DNA of 17,850 bases from NCBI GenBank assembly GCA_002686955.1, contig NYZA01000005.1, positions 1 through 17,850 of the forward strand. Direction: 5' to 3'. A program made the translations under genes and the position numbers. The first letter of the stretch is position 1. Every line of letters starts with the position of its first letter. Source of the DNA: Gemmatimonadota bacterium (GTDB lineage: Bacteria; GCA-2686955). The notes under the pieces are model-generated. The model was not told the DNA's origin, ran no database searches, and was given only the letters and a program-made list of their open reading frames with translations. This document shows positions 1 through 7,644 of the stretch, piece by piece.

Positions 1-177
1 TGCCTGCGTGATTGCGACCGGACCCGGAACATCCCGGTCGTCGCTTTGTCTGCCAGCGCCATGGTTGGAGACGTCGAGAACGGACAGGCTGCCGGCTTCG
101 CCAAGTACCTGACCAAACCGGTGGAAGTGGACGACCTGCTGACGACGATCAAGGAATTCTTGGGAGAAGGTTCATGA
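1..177 (+). CDS. C-terminal end of a receiver domain, probably of a hybrid sensor histidine kinase (5' truncated)
   Basis: The window opens inside this gene, and frame 1 is open from base 1 to the TGA at 175-177. The visible 58 residues match the second half of a CheY-like receiver domain. 'IPVVALSASAM' is beta-4 with the conserved Ser/Thr switch, 'GFAKYLTKPVE' carries the conserved Lys-Pro after beta-5, and a final helix follows. The phospho-acceptor Asp lies upstream of the window. The stop codon overlaps the ATG of the next gene (ATGA, 174-177), so the two are probably translationally coupled. A receiver at the extreme C terminus followed by a single-domain response regulator is typical of a hybrid histidine kinase in a phosphorelay, but the kinase part is not visible. 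It could equally be another receiver-containing protein. Confidence 0.8.
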   Translation, partial: CLRDCDRTRNIPVVALSASAMVGDVENGQAAGFAKYLTKPVEVDDLLTTIKEFLGEGS

Positions 178-602
178 CGATTCCCAGTCAACGGTTGCAG
201 AAGTTGAGGATCCTGGTTGTCGATGACAATCTGATCAATCTCAAGGTCGCTGAGCGGATGCTTCAGAGTATGGGATGCGATGTCGACTCGGTCGGGAGCG
301 GCGCCGAAGCGATCGTGGCGATCGAGAACACTGACTACGATTTCGTGTTCATGGACTGCCAAATGCCGGAAATGGACGGCTTCGAGACCACCAAACGGGT
401 TCGGCTGATGGAGGGCGGAGACAGTTTTCCAATTGTCGCTCTCACGGCCAACGCGATGGAAGGAGACCGCGAACGCTGTTTGGCAGCGGGCATGAACGAC
501 TATCTGGCAAAACCGATCGATCGTCGTCGGCTCGCTGAGATGCTGAGCAGATTCCTTGCCAACCGATTCGACACGACTCTACTCGGGGAGAACGACCTCT
601 AG
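174..602 (+). CDS. Single-domain response regulator (CheY-like receiver)
   Basis: A 142-residue protein consisting of one receiver domain and no output domain. The acidic pair is D17-D18 in 'ILVVDDN', the predicted phospho-acceptor is D61 in 'VFMDCQMPEMDG', the switch threonine is T91 in 'IVALTANA', and the conserved lysine is K113 in 'YLAKP'. I chose the ATG at 174 because it overlaps the upstream stop as ATGA and because the domain begins about 10 residues later. The longer upstream reading in this frame is only a shadow of the previous gene. It probably relays phosphate to or from the upstream receiver-containing protein, as such proteins do in multistep phosphorelays. Its last 24 bases overlap the 3' end of valS on the other strand. 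The final partner of the relay cannot be told from the sequence. Confidence 0.9.
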   Translation: MTIPSQRLQKLRILVVDDNLINLKVAERMLQSMGCDVDSVGSGAEAIVAIENTDYDFVFMDCQMPEMDGFETTKRVRLMEGGDSFPIVALTANAMEGDRERCLAAGMNDYLAKPIDRRRLAEMLSRFLANRFDTTLLGENDL

Positions 603-3173
603 CGCTCCCCCTTCGGTCTCGGCCACTTCGGTGCGAAGCGCTGCTGCCGCCGTGGCGGCCAGAAGATCGTCTTCGGCCCCGATCAACGCGTGCAGACGTT
701 GCGACGGCCCGCGCACAACGATGACGGGAACTTCGAACCGGATCGACAGGCTCCGATCGCTCTTGATCTTCCGCACCTGCCCCAGCACGTCGACCGCGCC
801 AGTGAAGGCGGTCGCTTCACTCTCGTCGATCCCGAACTCCTCCCGAATCGGCCAGGTCGACAGATGGACCGAAGCGCCGCCGGAGCCGAACTGCCACTCC
901 CACGCTTCTTCGGTGATGAAGGGCAAGAATGGCGCGAAGAGGCGCAGGACCGCCGAGAGGCCGCACGACCAACCCGCGAGAGCCGAGCGATCCCCGGCGT
1001 AGGCCCGCCCCTTGGCCAACTCGAGATAGTTGTCGGTGAAGACCGACCAGAACCACGATTCCACGCTTTCCAGCGCCACCGCTGATTCGAACGCTTCGAA
1101 ACGCTGCGTTGCAGTGTCGACCACCGGCAGCAGCGTGGCCAGGGCGCCGCGATCGATCGGATGGGTCAGATCGGCCACGCCGAGAAGACGAGGCTCGATC
1201 CCCGCCTCGCGCACCCGCCCGATTACCAGCTTCGAGGCGTTGAAGATCTTTGTCACGAGCCTCTTTCCGGTCTTCATCACCGATTCATCGCTCGCGGTAT
1301 CGGTGCCGAGACGAGCCCTCGCGGACCAGTATCGGGTTGCATCAGAGCCGAAGCGCTCTAGCACGCCGATCGGTGTGACCACGTTCCCCTTCGATTTCGA
1401 CATCTTCTTGCGGTCGGGATCGAGAACCCAGCCAGAGATCACCGCGTTGTTCCAGGGCAGGCGGCCATCGAGCATCGTTGCGCGCGCGATCGTGTAGAAA
1501 GCCCAGGTGCGGATGATCTCGTGCGCCTGGGGGCGCATATCCATCGGATAGGTGCGGCTGAATCTCTCATCGTCTTCTTCGAAGCCGGTCGCGATCTGCG
1601 GAGTCAGCGACGATGTCATCCAGGTATCGAACACATCCGCTTCGCCGGTGAAACCGCCCGGCTTGTCGCGCATCGACTCATCGAAGCCCTCGGGGGCGTC
1701 GGTCATCGGGTCGATTGGAAGACGAGAGCGATCGGGAACGATCGTGCCTTCCTCGATCGGGTTCCCGTCGTTGTCGACGTGGTACCAAATCGGAATCGGC
1801 ACACCGAAGTACCTTTGCCGGCTGATGCACCAATCGTATTTGAGCCCCTCGACCCAATGCTCATATCGGTGCCGCATGTGCTCGGGATGCCACGCCACTT
1901 TGCGTCCCTGGTCTAGGAGGATCGCCTTCTTGTCGAGCAGTCGAACGAACCACTGTCGCGTGGGGATGATCTCGAGCGGTCGATCCCCTTTTTCGTAGTG
2001 CTTGACCTGCTGATCGACCGACTCCGGCTCGCTCTCGAGGGGCGGACGATCGGTGCCGTCCGCGGCGGCCTGCCCATCCGCCAGAATTAGAGCCATCTCC
2101 GTCTTCGCCTGGCGCGTGGTCTTGCCCTCCACGCGGGAGTAGAAGTTTCGGGCGGTTTCCACATCGAGCGATTCCCAACCGTCGGAACCGAAGGGGAGCG
2201 CGAGTAGGCGTCCCGTGCGCCCCAAAATGACGCGGGTTCGCAGCTCGAGCTCTTTTTGCCAGGTGACGTCGGTGGCATCGCCGTAGGTGCACACCATGAC
2301 CGCACCGCTCCCTTTCTCAGGGTCGGCCAGCTCATGCGCCACGATCGGGACCGGCACCCGGAAGGCGGGTGTCACCGCCCGTTTGCCCCGCAGCGACGCG
2401 AATCGGCGATCATCGGGATGCACGACCACGGCGACGCAGGCGGGGAGAAGCTCGGGTCGCGTGGTCATGATCGGGAGCGTCCCCCCTCCTTCGATCCCGA
2501 AGCGGAGCCGAAACTGGAGCCCTAGGGTCTCGCGATCCTCGACCTCGGCTTGGGCAACGGCGGTTTGGAAGTCCACATCCCACATCGAAGGAGCGTCGGA
2601 GGTGTACACCTCCCCTTTTCGCAACAGATCGAGAAAATCGAGCTGCGATATCCGCCTGCAGTGATCGTCGATTGTCGCGTAGGTCTGGAGCCAATCGACC
2701 GAGAGCCCCAAGCGGGTCCATAGCTTCTCGAATGCCCGCTCGTCGGATTGTGTCACTTCGTGGCAGAGCTCGATGAAGTTGCGGCGACTGATCGGTGCCG
2801 CGCGCTTCGCCTTGCGGTCGGGCTCGAGCGCGGGATCGTACGGGATGTGCGGCTCGCACCGAACATTGTAGTGATTCTGCACCCGCCGTTCAGTCGGCAG
2901 CCCGTTGTCGTCCCACCCCATCGGATAGAAGACGTTCTTGCCCCGCATGCGCTGGAAACGAGCCACCAGATCGGTATGTGTGTAGCTAAACACATGACCG
3001 ATGTGGAGCGATCCGGAAACAGTCGGGGGAGGGGTATCGATCGAGAAGGTCTCTTCCCGAGGCCGAGTCGGATCGTACCGATAGGTGCCTTCCTCGGCCC
3101 AACGGGCCATCAGACGTGCTTCGAGCTCGGCGGTGCGAAGTTTCTTGGGCAGGGATTCCAATGTGGGCGCCAT
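579..3173 (-). CDS. valS: Valine--tRNA ligase (ValRS)
   Basis: An 864-residue class I aminoacyl-tRNA synthetase that charges tRNA-Val in the cytoplasm. The HIGH motif is at 57-60 ('SGSLHIGH') and the KMSKS loop at 590-594. Between them lie the editing-domain signature 'TTRPE' and 'CISRQRYFGVPIPIWY'. 'PMGWDDNGLPTERRVQN' is characteristic of the archaeal/actinobacterial-like ValRS group rather than the E. coli type. The protein ends shortly after the anticodon-binding region, and I see no long heptad coiled-coil arm like that of E. coli ValRS. The first ATG (3173) is used because N-terminal homology begins close to it, although no good Shine-Dalgarno sequence precedes it. It is divergent from the rhomboid gene (75-base gap) and overlaps the response regulator by 24 bases at its 3' end. 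No T-box-like leader fits in the short gap. Confidence 0.97.
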   Translation of the reverse strand: MAPTLESLPKKLRTAELEARLMARWAEEGTYRYDPTRPREETFSIDTPPPTVSGSLHIGHVFSYTHTDLVARFQRMRGKNVFYPMGWDDNGLPTERRVQNHYNVRCEPHIPYDPALEPDRKAKRAAPISRRNFIELCHEVTQSDERAFEKLWTRLGLSVDWLQTYATIDDHCRRISQLDFLDLLRKGEVYTSDAPSMWDVDFQTAVAQAEVEDRETLGLQFRLRFGIEGGGTLPIMTTRPELLPACVAVVVHPDDRRFASLRGKRAVTPAFRVPVPIVAHELADPEKGSGAVMVCTYGDATDVTWQKELELRTRVILGRTGRLLALPFGSDGWESLDVETARNFYSRVEGKTTRQAKTEMALILADGQAAADGTDRPPLESEPESVDQQVKHYEKGDRPLEIIPTRQWFVRLLDKKAILLDQGRKVAWHPEHMRHRYEHWVEGLKYDWCISRQRYFGVPIPIWYHVDNDGNPIEEGTIVPDRSRLPIDPMTDAPEGFDESMRDKPGGFTGEADVFDTWMTSSLTPQIATGFEEDDERFSRTYPMDMRPQAHEIIRTWAFYTIARATMLDGRLPWNNAVISGWVLDPDRKKMSKSKGNVVTPIGVLERFGSDATRYWSARARLGTDTASDESVMKTGKRLVTKIFNASKLVIGRVREAGIEPRLLGVADLTHPIDRGALATLLPVVDTATQRFEAFESAVALESVESWFWSVFTDNYLELAKGRAYAGDRSALAGWSCGLSAVLRLFAPFLPFITEEAWEWQFGSGGASVHLSTWPIREEFGIDESEATAFTGAVDVLGQVRKIKSDRSLSIRFEVPVIVVRGPSQRLHALIGAEDDLLAATAAAALRTEVAETEGGALEVVLPE

Positions 3174-3248
3174 TCAGTGGGGGAGCTTCGTTTCTTGCGA
3201 GCCCATAGCATAGGCTGAGGTGAGGTTCGTTTTGGAGACCTTCTACCG

Positions 3249-4016
3249 ATGATCCCGATCAGCGACGAGAACCCAACCCTTCACACCCCCTTCGTGACCT
3301 ACGCGATCCTGCTCGCCATCGGCGCGACCTGGATCTTCTTTCAGGGGGCGGGAATGGACCCCAACGCGCTGGCGGCCAGCGTGTGCAATCTGGGATTGGT
3401 GGCGGGAGAGATCACGGGCCTGGCCGAAGTGGGGACGGCGGTGCCGGCCGGCAGAGGCCTCGTCTGCGTTGTCGATCGGGAGCCGATCAACGCCCTCACG
3501 CCGATCACATCGATGTTTCTGCACGGCGGCTGGGCACATCTGCTCGGCAACATGCTCTTCTTCTGGGTCTTCGGGAACAACATCGAGGACGCCATGGGGC
3601 CGATCCGCTTCGTGGCCTTCTATCTGATCTGTGGATTGGCCGCGGCCGCGGCGCAGATCGCGATCGACCCCTTCTCTCCCGTGCCGATGGTGGGGGCCTC
3701 CGGAGCGATTTCGGGCGTGATGGGCGGCTACCTGCTTCTCTATCCCCGCGCCCGGGTGAACATGCTCTTCATCTTCGTAATCATCATCCGGATCATCCCT
3801 CTTCCGGCCTGGCTGGTGCTCCTCTGGTGGTTCGCGCTACAGCTTCTCGGAGCGGCGCCGATCCTCGCGGGCGGGCCATCCGCCGCGGGAGGTGTCGCGG
3901 TGATGGCGCATGTCGGTGGATTCGTGGCGGGTCTGCTCCTGGTCAGGCGATTCGCTAGAAGACCGTGGCCGCCAACTCGTCACGGTCGATTTCGCCGCCG
4001 AGGACGGCGTCCATGA
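3249..4016 (+). CDS. Rhomboid-family intramembrane serine protease
   Basis: A 255-residue polytopic membrane protein. The rhomboid hallmarks are present: 'HGGWAHLLGN' (H92, H97, N101) in the second core helix, the catalytic serine S151 in 'VGASGAISG', and the partner histidine H221 in 'MAHVGGFVAG'. The Ser-His dyad is therefore intact and the protein is predicted to cleave membrane-embedded substrates. The N-terminal helix (about 15-32) is followed by an unusually long extracytoplasmic-type loop before the core. The tail is very basic ('RRPWPPTRHGRFRRRGRRP') and is encoded antisense to the end of the subtilisin gene (62-base overlap). GGAG at 3234-3237 lies 11 bases before the ATG. Its substrate is unknown; the convergent secreted protease need not be functionally linked. 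Confidence 0.93.
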   Translation: MIPISDENPTLHTPFVTYAILLAIGATWIFFQGAGMDPNALAASVCNLGLVAGEITGLAEVGTAVPAGRGLVCVVDREPINALTPITSMFLHGGWAHLLGNMLFFWVFGNNIEDAMGPIRFVAFYLICGLAAAAAQIAIDPFSPVPMVGASGAISGVMGGYLLLYPRARVNMLFIFVIIIRIIPLPAWLVLLWWFALQLLGAAPILAGGPSAAGGVAVMAHVGGFVAGLLLVRRFARRPWPPTRHGRFRRRGRRP

Positions 4017-5628
4017 TCGCGACCGCCCGGTACTCGCCGACCGGCGCGAAGGCGGGCACATCGGCCGAGATCTCCGCATTGACCGCCATGCCGGCCGGCA
4101 GAACCGTGCTTTGGGGCCCCATAAAGGGGTTCCCTGGATGTGGATTCCCGTTCGGCAGGTAGAGATCGACGCGGATCTCCACATCTACCGGCGAAACGCC
4201 GCCGTTGAACAAGGCCACGTCGAATGTAGTGCTCGACCCCTGGGCCGCGGAAAGCTGCTCGGGATAAAGCGACAATGTGGCTCGATCGCCAACGACTCCA
4301 TGCAATGCGCCGTGAGCATTCACCATGCCGCCCACCTCGCGATATGTGTCGAGTGGATGCGATGTTGCGCGCAAAGTCGTGCGCACCTCTTCCGGCGTCG
4401 CCGTCGGATCGAGCTGAACGATGTTCGCGACGGCCCCGACCACCACGGGTGTGGCTCCGGAGGTGCCCCCGAAATCGGGCGTGAAGCCGCTCGATGTCGT
4501 TGTCGTGTACTGCGACTCCCCGGCGGCCGCGACGTCTACCCGCGGGCCGTAGTTGGTAAAATATGCGCTATCGTCCGATACATCGAGTGCACCAACGATG
4601 ACACTTCCCGTGAAGTTGCTCTGTTCATAGTCGAGAAGTGTACTGTAGTTGCCTGCCGCCGCTACGACGTGGATGCCGCCGGCGACCGCCCCGGCCACCA
4701 GATCGGAAACTCCCGGAATCCGCTCCGCCGATCCACCGTATTGAGCTTCGAGTACGATAATGTCGGGATCGAGCAAGATGGCGCCGGCGACACAATTTGC
4801 GACGCCCTCTTCGAAAGAGATGTCATCCGTCCCATCGTAGTTGTAGTACTGAAGAGGAATCACCTTCGATTCGTGGGCGCCGCCGGCGATCTCGAGCCCA
4901 TTCGATTCGGCCGACATGATCCCCGTGACCGCGGTGCCGTGATAGCGGAAGATCCCGTCGTCCACATCCAAGGGGGCATCGAGGTCGGCGAAATCCTCGC
5001 GGAACGATACGATGAAGTTGTCATCGAGCTCCCAATGGTCGGTCTGGTATCCGGCGTCGCAGTCGGCGATCACGACTCCATCTCCGCAGGCATCCGCCCA
5101 GGCGCGGTCGTGCTCGGTTCGGAATAGATACCACTGACCCTGCGAGATCCGATCGACCGCGTTCGGATCGGTAGGGATGATGCAAGCCCCCGGAGGTGGA
5201 TAGGCCATCGAGATCTCCGCTCGCTCCACGATCGTCTCGGCTCGCAGGAGCGCCGCCACATCTCGACCATCGACCCCGCCGGCCAGCTCGATGACGAAAT
5301 GGCGGGAGAGATCGATCGAACGCTCGGAGAACTTCGCGTTCGCCCCTCGCACGATTCCCCGCAGGGCACGCCTTCGTTCGACCGATATCAGATCTCTGAG
5401 CTCGACCAGGGAGAGGCTCTCCAGGAGGTCGTTCAGGATCTCGATCTCGGGGATGTTCGATCCGGTGAAACGGTTGCCCCGCAGCACGATACCAGCGTCG
5501 CTCTCAAAGCTCACCAGGACGAACTCCGGGTGCTCGCGGGGCGCGGACAGCTCCGAGGCATGGGAGGCGATGCCAGGTGCGAAGAGCAGGTAGATGGCGG
5601 TTGGGATTGCAAGGATTCGAGGTGACAT
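3955..5628 (-). CDS. Secreted subtilisin-like serine protease (peptidase S8)
   Basis: A 557-residue protein. Residues 1-24 look like a Sec signal peptide (hydrophobic 'IPTAIYLLFAPGIASHA'). A possible propeptide occupies roughly 25-150, followed by an S8 catalytic domain at about 160-445. The triad is D191 ('ADCDAGYQTDH'), H230 ('YHGTAVTGIMSA') and S390 ('GGTSGATP'), with oxyanion Asn N327 ('AAAGN'). The Asp box reads DAG where DTG/DSG is usual. Residues 450-557 form a likely beta-sandwich ending in a pattern common to secreted-protein terminal domains; no LPXTG, PEP-CTERM or clear sorting tail is visible. A strong SD (GGAG, six bases from the ATG) supports the start. It is convergent with the rhomboid gene, overlapping by 62 bases, and divergent from the methyltransferase. 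It probably degrades extracellular or cell-surface protein. Confidence 0.94.
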   Translation of the reverse strand: MSPRILAIPTAIYLLFAPGIASHASELSAPREHPEFVLVSFESDAGIVLRGNRFTGSNIPEIEILNDLLESLSLVELRDLISVERRRALRGIVRGANAKFSERSIDLSRHFVIELAGGVDGRDVAALLRAETIVERAEISMAYPPPGACIIPTDPNAVDRISQGQWYLFRTEHDRAWADACGDGVVIADCDAGYQTDHWELDDNFIVSFREDFADLDAPLDVDDGIFRYHGTAVTGIMSAESNGLEIAGGAHESKVIPLQYYNYDGTDDISFEEGVANCVAGAILLDPDIIVLEAQYGGSAERIPGVSDLVAGAVAGGIHVVAAAGNYSTLLDYEQSNFTGSVIVGALDVSDDSAYFTNYGPRVDVAAAGESQYTTTTSSGFTPDFGGTSGATPVVVGAVANIVQLDPTATPEEVRTTLRATSHPLDTYREVGGMVNAHGALHGVVGDRATLSLYPEQLSAAQGSSTTFDVALFNGGVSPVDVEIRVDLYLPNGNPHPGNPFMGPQSTVLPAGMAVNAEISADVPAFAPVGEYRAVAIMDAVLGGEIDRDELAATVF

Positions 5629-5662
5629 CTGGTTCTCCGGAAAGCAGAACGGGACACCATGC

Positions 5663-5680
5663 TAACCTGAGCTCCGGTAA
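5663..5680. promoter_or_regulatory. Near-palindrome in the divergent protease/methyltransferase spacer
   Basis: TAACCTGAGCTCCGGTAA is an 18-base dyad in which 7 of 9 pairs match around the central GAGCTC. It lies 35 bases upstream of the subtilisin start, in the 161-base spacer between the two divergent genes. It could be an operator or a chance palindrome; only one copy is seen. Confidence 0.25.
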
Positions 5681-5697
5681 CCTTTGCGAGCGGTCGG

Positions 5698-5726
5698 TTC
5701 TTGCTCGATGTAATAGATGTTATATT
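5698..5726 (+). promoter_or_regulatory. Possible sigma-70-type promoter for the methyltransferase gene
   Basis: An AT-rich patch stands out in this GC-rich window. TATATT (5721-5726) is a fair -10 element, and TTCTTG sits 17 bases upstream as a poor -35. The predicted start lies about 55 bases before the ATG at 5790. The call rests mainly on the -10 and the local AT richness. Confidence 0.3.
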
Positions 5727-5789
5727 TGTGCAAGAAGTCGTTGCGCGCATCACCAACAACGCCCCCCAATAAGGACTCCGCCACGCCAC

Positions 5790-6770
5790 ATGGACGACTA
5801 CAGTAGAGCCAATCGCGACCGATGGGATGAGCTCGTCCCGATTCACGCGAAATCGCCGTTCTACGATGTAGCGGGGTTCGAGCGCGGCAGAATCGCGCTC
5901 GACGCCGTCGAACGTGAGGGAGTGGGAAACGTGATCGGGAAGACGCTTCTGCACCTTCAGTGTCACTTCGGGCTGAGTACCCTCTCTTGGGCGCGGCTCG
6001 GTGCCGAGGTCACCGGAGTGGACTTCTCGCCGCGGGCGATCGATCTGGCCCGAAAGCTGGCTCGCAAGCAGGATCTTCCCGCGGATTTCATATGTTGTGA
6101 TGTGTACGATCTCCAGCACCATCTGGATCGACAGTTCGATGTCGTTTTCTCGAGCTACGGTGTGCTCTGTTGGCTCTCCGATCTCGAGCCTTGGGGCAGG
6201 ACGATCGCCCGCCACCTCGCGCCCGGCGGCACCTTTTTTCTAGCGGAGTTCCACCCCTTCCTCTGGGTCTTCGATGATGATCCGGCAACTCGATCGCTCC
6301 GGTTACGCTACCCCTACTTCAAAACGCCGAAGCCCCTTCGATTCGAGGAAGACGGCACATATACGGGAGACAAGCTCGCCAAGATCCGCAACACGACGAC
6401 CTACGAATGGAGCCACTCTTTCAGCGACGTGCTCCAGGCCCTCATCGACGCGGGCCTGAAGATCGATGAGGTGCGGGAGTTCGATCGATGTTGCTATCAG
6501 GCGCTCCCCATCATGAAAGAGGCTGAAAAAGGCTGGTGGAAGCTGCCCAAGGAAGTGGGATCTCTCCCACTGATGTTCTCGATTCGAGCGACACATCGGC
6601 GCGGCGCCACCAACCTCCTACCGCGAGCGCTCGAAGAGTCCCCACAGAAAGAGCCCGAGCCCGAAGAGCCCGAGCGGTACGCCGAGCGGCAGGAGCATCA
6701 CGGTCACGCCCATACCGAGCCCCAGGATCATGAGAAGAGCTCCGGCGACGATCGCGCCGGCGTGCCCTAG
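5790..6770 (+). CDS. Class I SAM-dependent methyltransferase with an atypical C-terminal tail
   Basis: A 326-residue protein. Motif I is 'LLHLQCHFGLSTL' (53-65), followed by 'AEVTGVDFS' with the ribose-binding acidic residue D78, then 'DFICCDVYDL' and 'HLAPGGTFFLAEFHPF'. The LQCHFG form instead of GxGxG is usual for one branch of Methyltransf_25/11-type enzymes of unknown substrate. Homology should end near residue 270 ('LMFSIRAT'). The last 56 residues are a Glu/Pro/His-rich tail that lies antisense to a small membrane-protein gene, so the tail may be unselected read-through or the annotated end may reflect a lost stop. The ATG at 5790 is chosen because family homology begins at once; AAGGA at 5771-5775 is a somewhat distant SD. 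The substrate cannot be inferred. Confidence 0.85.
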   Translation: MDDYSRANRDRWDELVPIHAKSPFYDVAGFERGRIALDAVEREGVGNVIGKTLLHLQCHFGLSTLSWARLGAEVTGVDFSPRAIDLARKLARKQDLPADFICCDVYDLQHHLDRQFDVVFSSYGVLCWLSDLEPWGRTIARHLAPGGTFFLAEFHPFLWVFDDDPATRSLRLRYPYFKTPKPLRFEEDGTYTGDKLAKIRNTTTYEWSHSFSDVLQALIDAGLKIDEVREFDRCCYQALPIMKEAEKGWWKLPKEVGSLPLMFSIRATHRRGATNLLPRALEESPQKEPEPEEPERYAERQEHHGHAHTEPQDHEKSSGDDRAGVP

Positions 6771-6833
6771 TAGTCCAAATAGCCGCTTCCCTGGTCTCGC
6801 CGTCCCGTCGTCTTGCCGTTGAATTCCAGCCAT
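6618..6833 (-). CDS. Small two-helix membrane protein, function unknown
   Basis: A 71-residue reading frame. After a polar N terminus (1-17) there are two hydrophobic, Gly/Leu-rich segments (about 22-40 and 43-67), and it ends with 'ERSR'. The glycines are spaced in a glycine-zipper-like pattern ('LGLGMG', 'LGVPLGLFGLG'). GGAG lies six bases upstream of the ATG, a good SD. 153 bases overlap the methyltransferase C-terminal tail on the other strand; the tail's EPEPEE-type composition is what the complement of Leu/Gly codons would produce, so this strand is the more protein-like of the two. It lies immediately downstream of the decayed beta-helix gene. I recognise no family by name, and it could be spurious. 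Confidence 0.5.
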   Translation of the reverse strand: MAGIQRQDDGTARPGKRLFGLLGHAGAIVAGALLMILGLGMGVTVMLLPLGVPLGLFGLGLFLWGLFERSR

Positions 6834-6856
6834 CCGAATCTCCGCAGTATCTGAGC

Positions 6857-7533
6857 TCAGGCTCGCCGGAAAGTGGGATCATGAAGTCGATCCACTGATC
6901 CGCATCGGGGCCGCCATAGGCCCCCCAAGTCGGGCCATGCGCCGTTGATATACCTCGGATCGATCGCACCCCAATTGATTGAATCATCTTCACCGTCGCC
7001 CGCATCGATGCAAGGAGAGCCCTGGGCCAATCCGTAAGGGTACCCCTTCCAGTCGCGAAGTCGGGGTGCCTCGTCCAGATTCCCCTCGCCGGGCCATCCT
7101 CCCTGCACGGCACTGAAGGTGACCGCCGGCAAGACACCATCGAAAGGCTGCTCCGGCTGGTCGGCGATGATGCAGTTCACGAAGCGGGTTCCAGACCGAT
7201 AGATGCAGTAAGCAACGTCTCCATTCGTGGCACGATTGCCTGAGATCGTGCAGTTCCGGAATGTCAGATGCGAAGTATAGCTGGCGAAGACCGCGCCGCC
7301 GTGGCGGCCCGCGTGATTGGCGCTGAAAAGACAGCTGAGAAACAAGGGGTCGCGGAGAGCACGGTGCCGGGCGCGACCACCACATGGTCGCCGGCATCCG
7401 CGGCGTCGATCGCATCTTGCACCGTGGGGTAATCGCCCGGAACACCGAGCCACGTAGACATGGCCGGTGAGACCGCGAACAACCAGGTCGCGCTGATTCG
7501 CCGCAACCCCTTGTGTTTTCGACCGTGGATCAT
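6857..7533 (-). pseudogene. Decayed secreted right-handed beta-helix (pectate-lyase-like) protein gene
   Basis: Three minus-strand frames must be joined to read this gene. The N-terminal piece (from ATG 7533) has a hydrophobic leader and 'VPGDYPTVQDAIDAADAGD' then 'HVVVAPGT', the classic opening of secreted beta-helix proteins. Near 7350-7366 the frame changes to one encoding 'PLFLSCLFSANHAGRHGGAV', 'FRNCTISGNRATNG' and 'AQGSPCIDAGDG', the usual C-terminal repeats. The long middle block of repeats is missing, as if deleted out of frame. A second shift occurs at the C6 run 6921-6926: one base fewer would convert 'DLGGLWRPR' to the expected 'DLGAYGGPDADQWIDF'. The restored frame would read past 6857 into the small membrane-protein gene. 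Total coding potential is about 225 residues against more than 400 in typical relatives. Assembly error could explain the homopolymer shift but not the missing middle. Confidence 0.75.
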
Positions 7534-7644
7534 GGAACAGCTCTCGGCGAGGTGTCCGTCGTGCTCGCATATGAGGGTACGGAGCCCGCCGGTAGTCTGC
7601 TATCCTCCCTTCAACCCAAATCGTCCATCCTGGGAGATGATGCA

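Noticed and set aside
3910-5127. A 405-codon open frame on the plus strand across the subtilisin gene
   Set aside because: It is the complement of the S8 protease coding region, which has a signal peptide, a full catalytic triad and a strong SD. The plus-strand product has no recognisable motif and odd composition.
6652-6690. Repetitive GAGCCCGA-like stretch suggesting a microsatellite
   Set aside because: It is explained by Leu/Gly codons of the small minus-strand membrane protein and is too irregular to be a tandem repeat.
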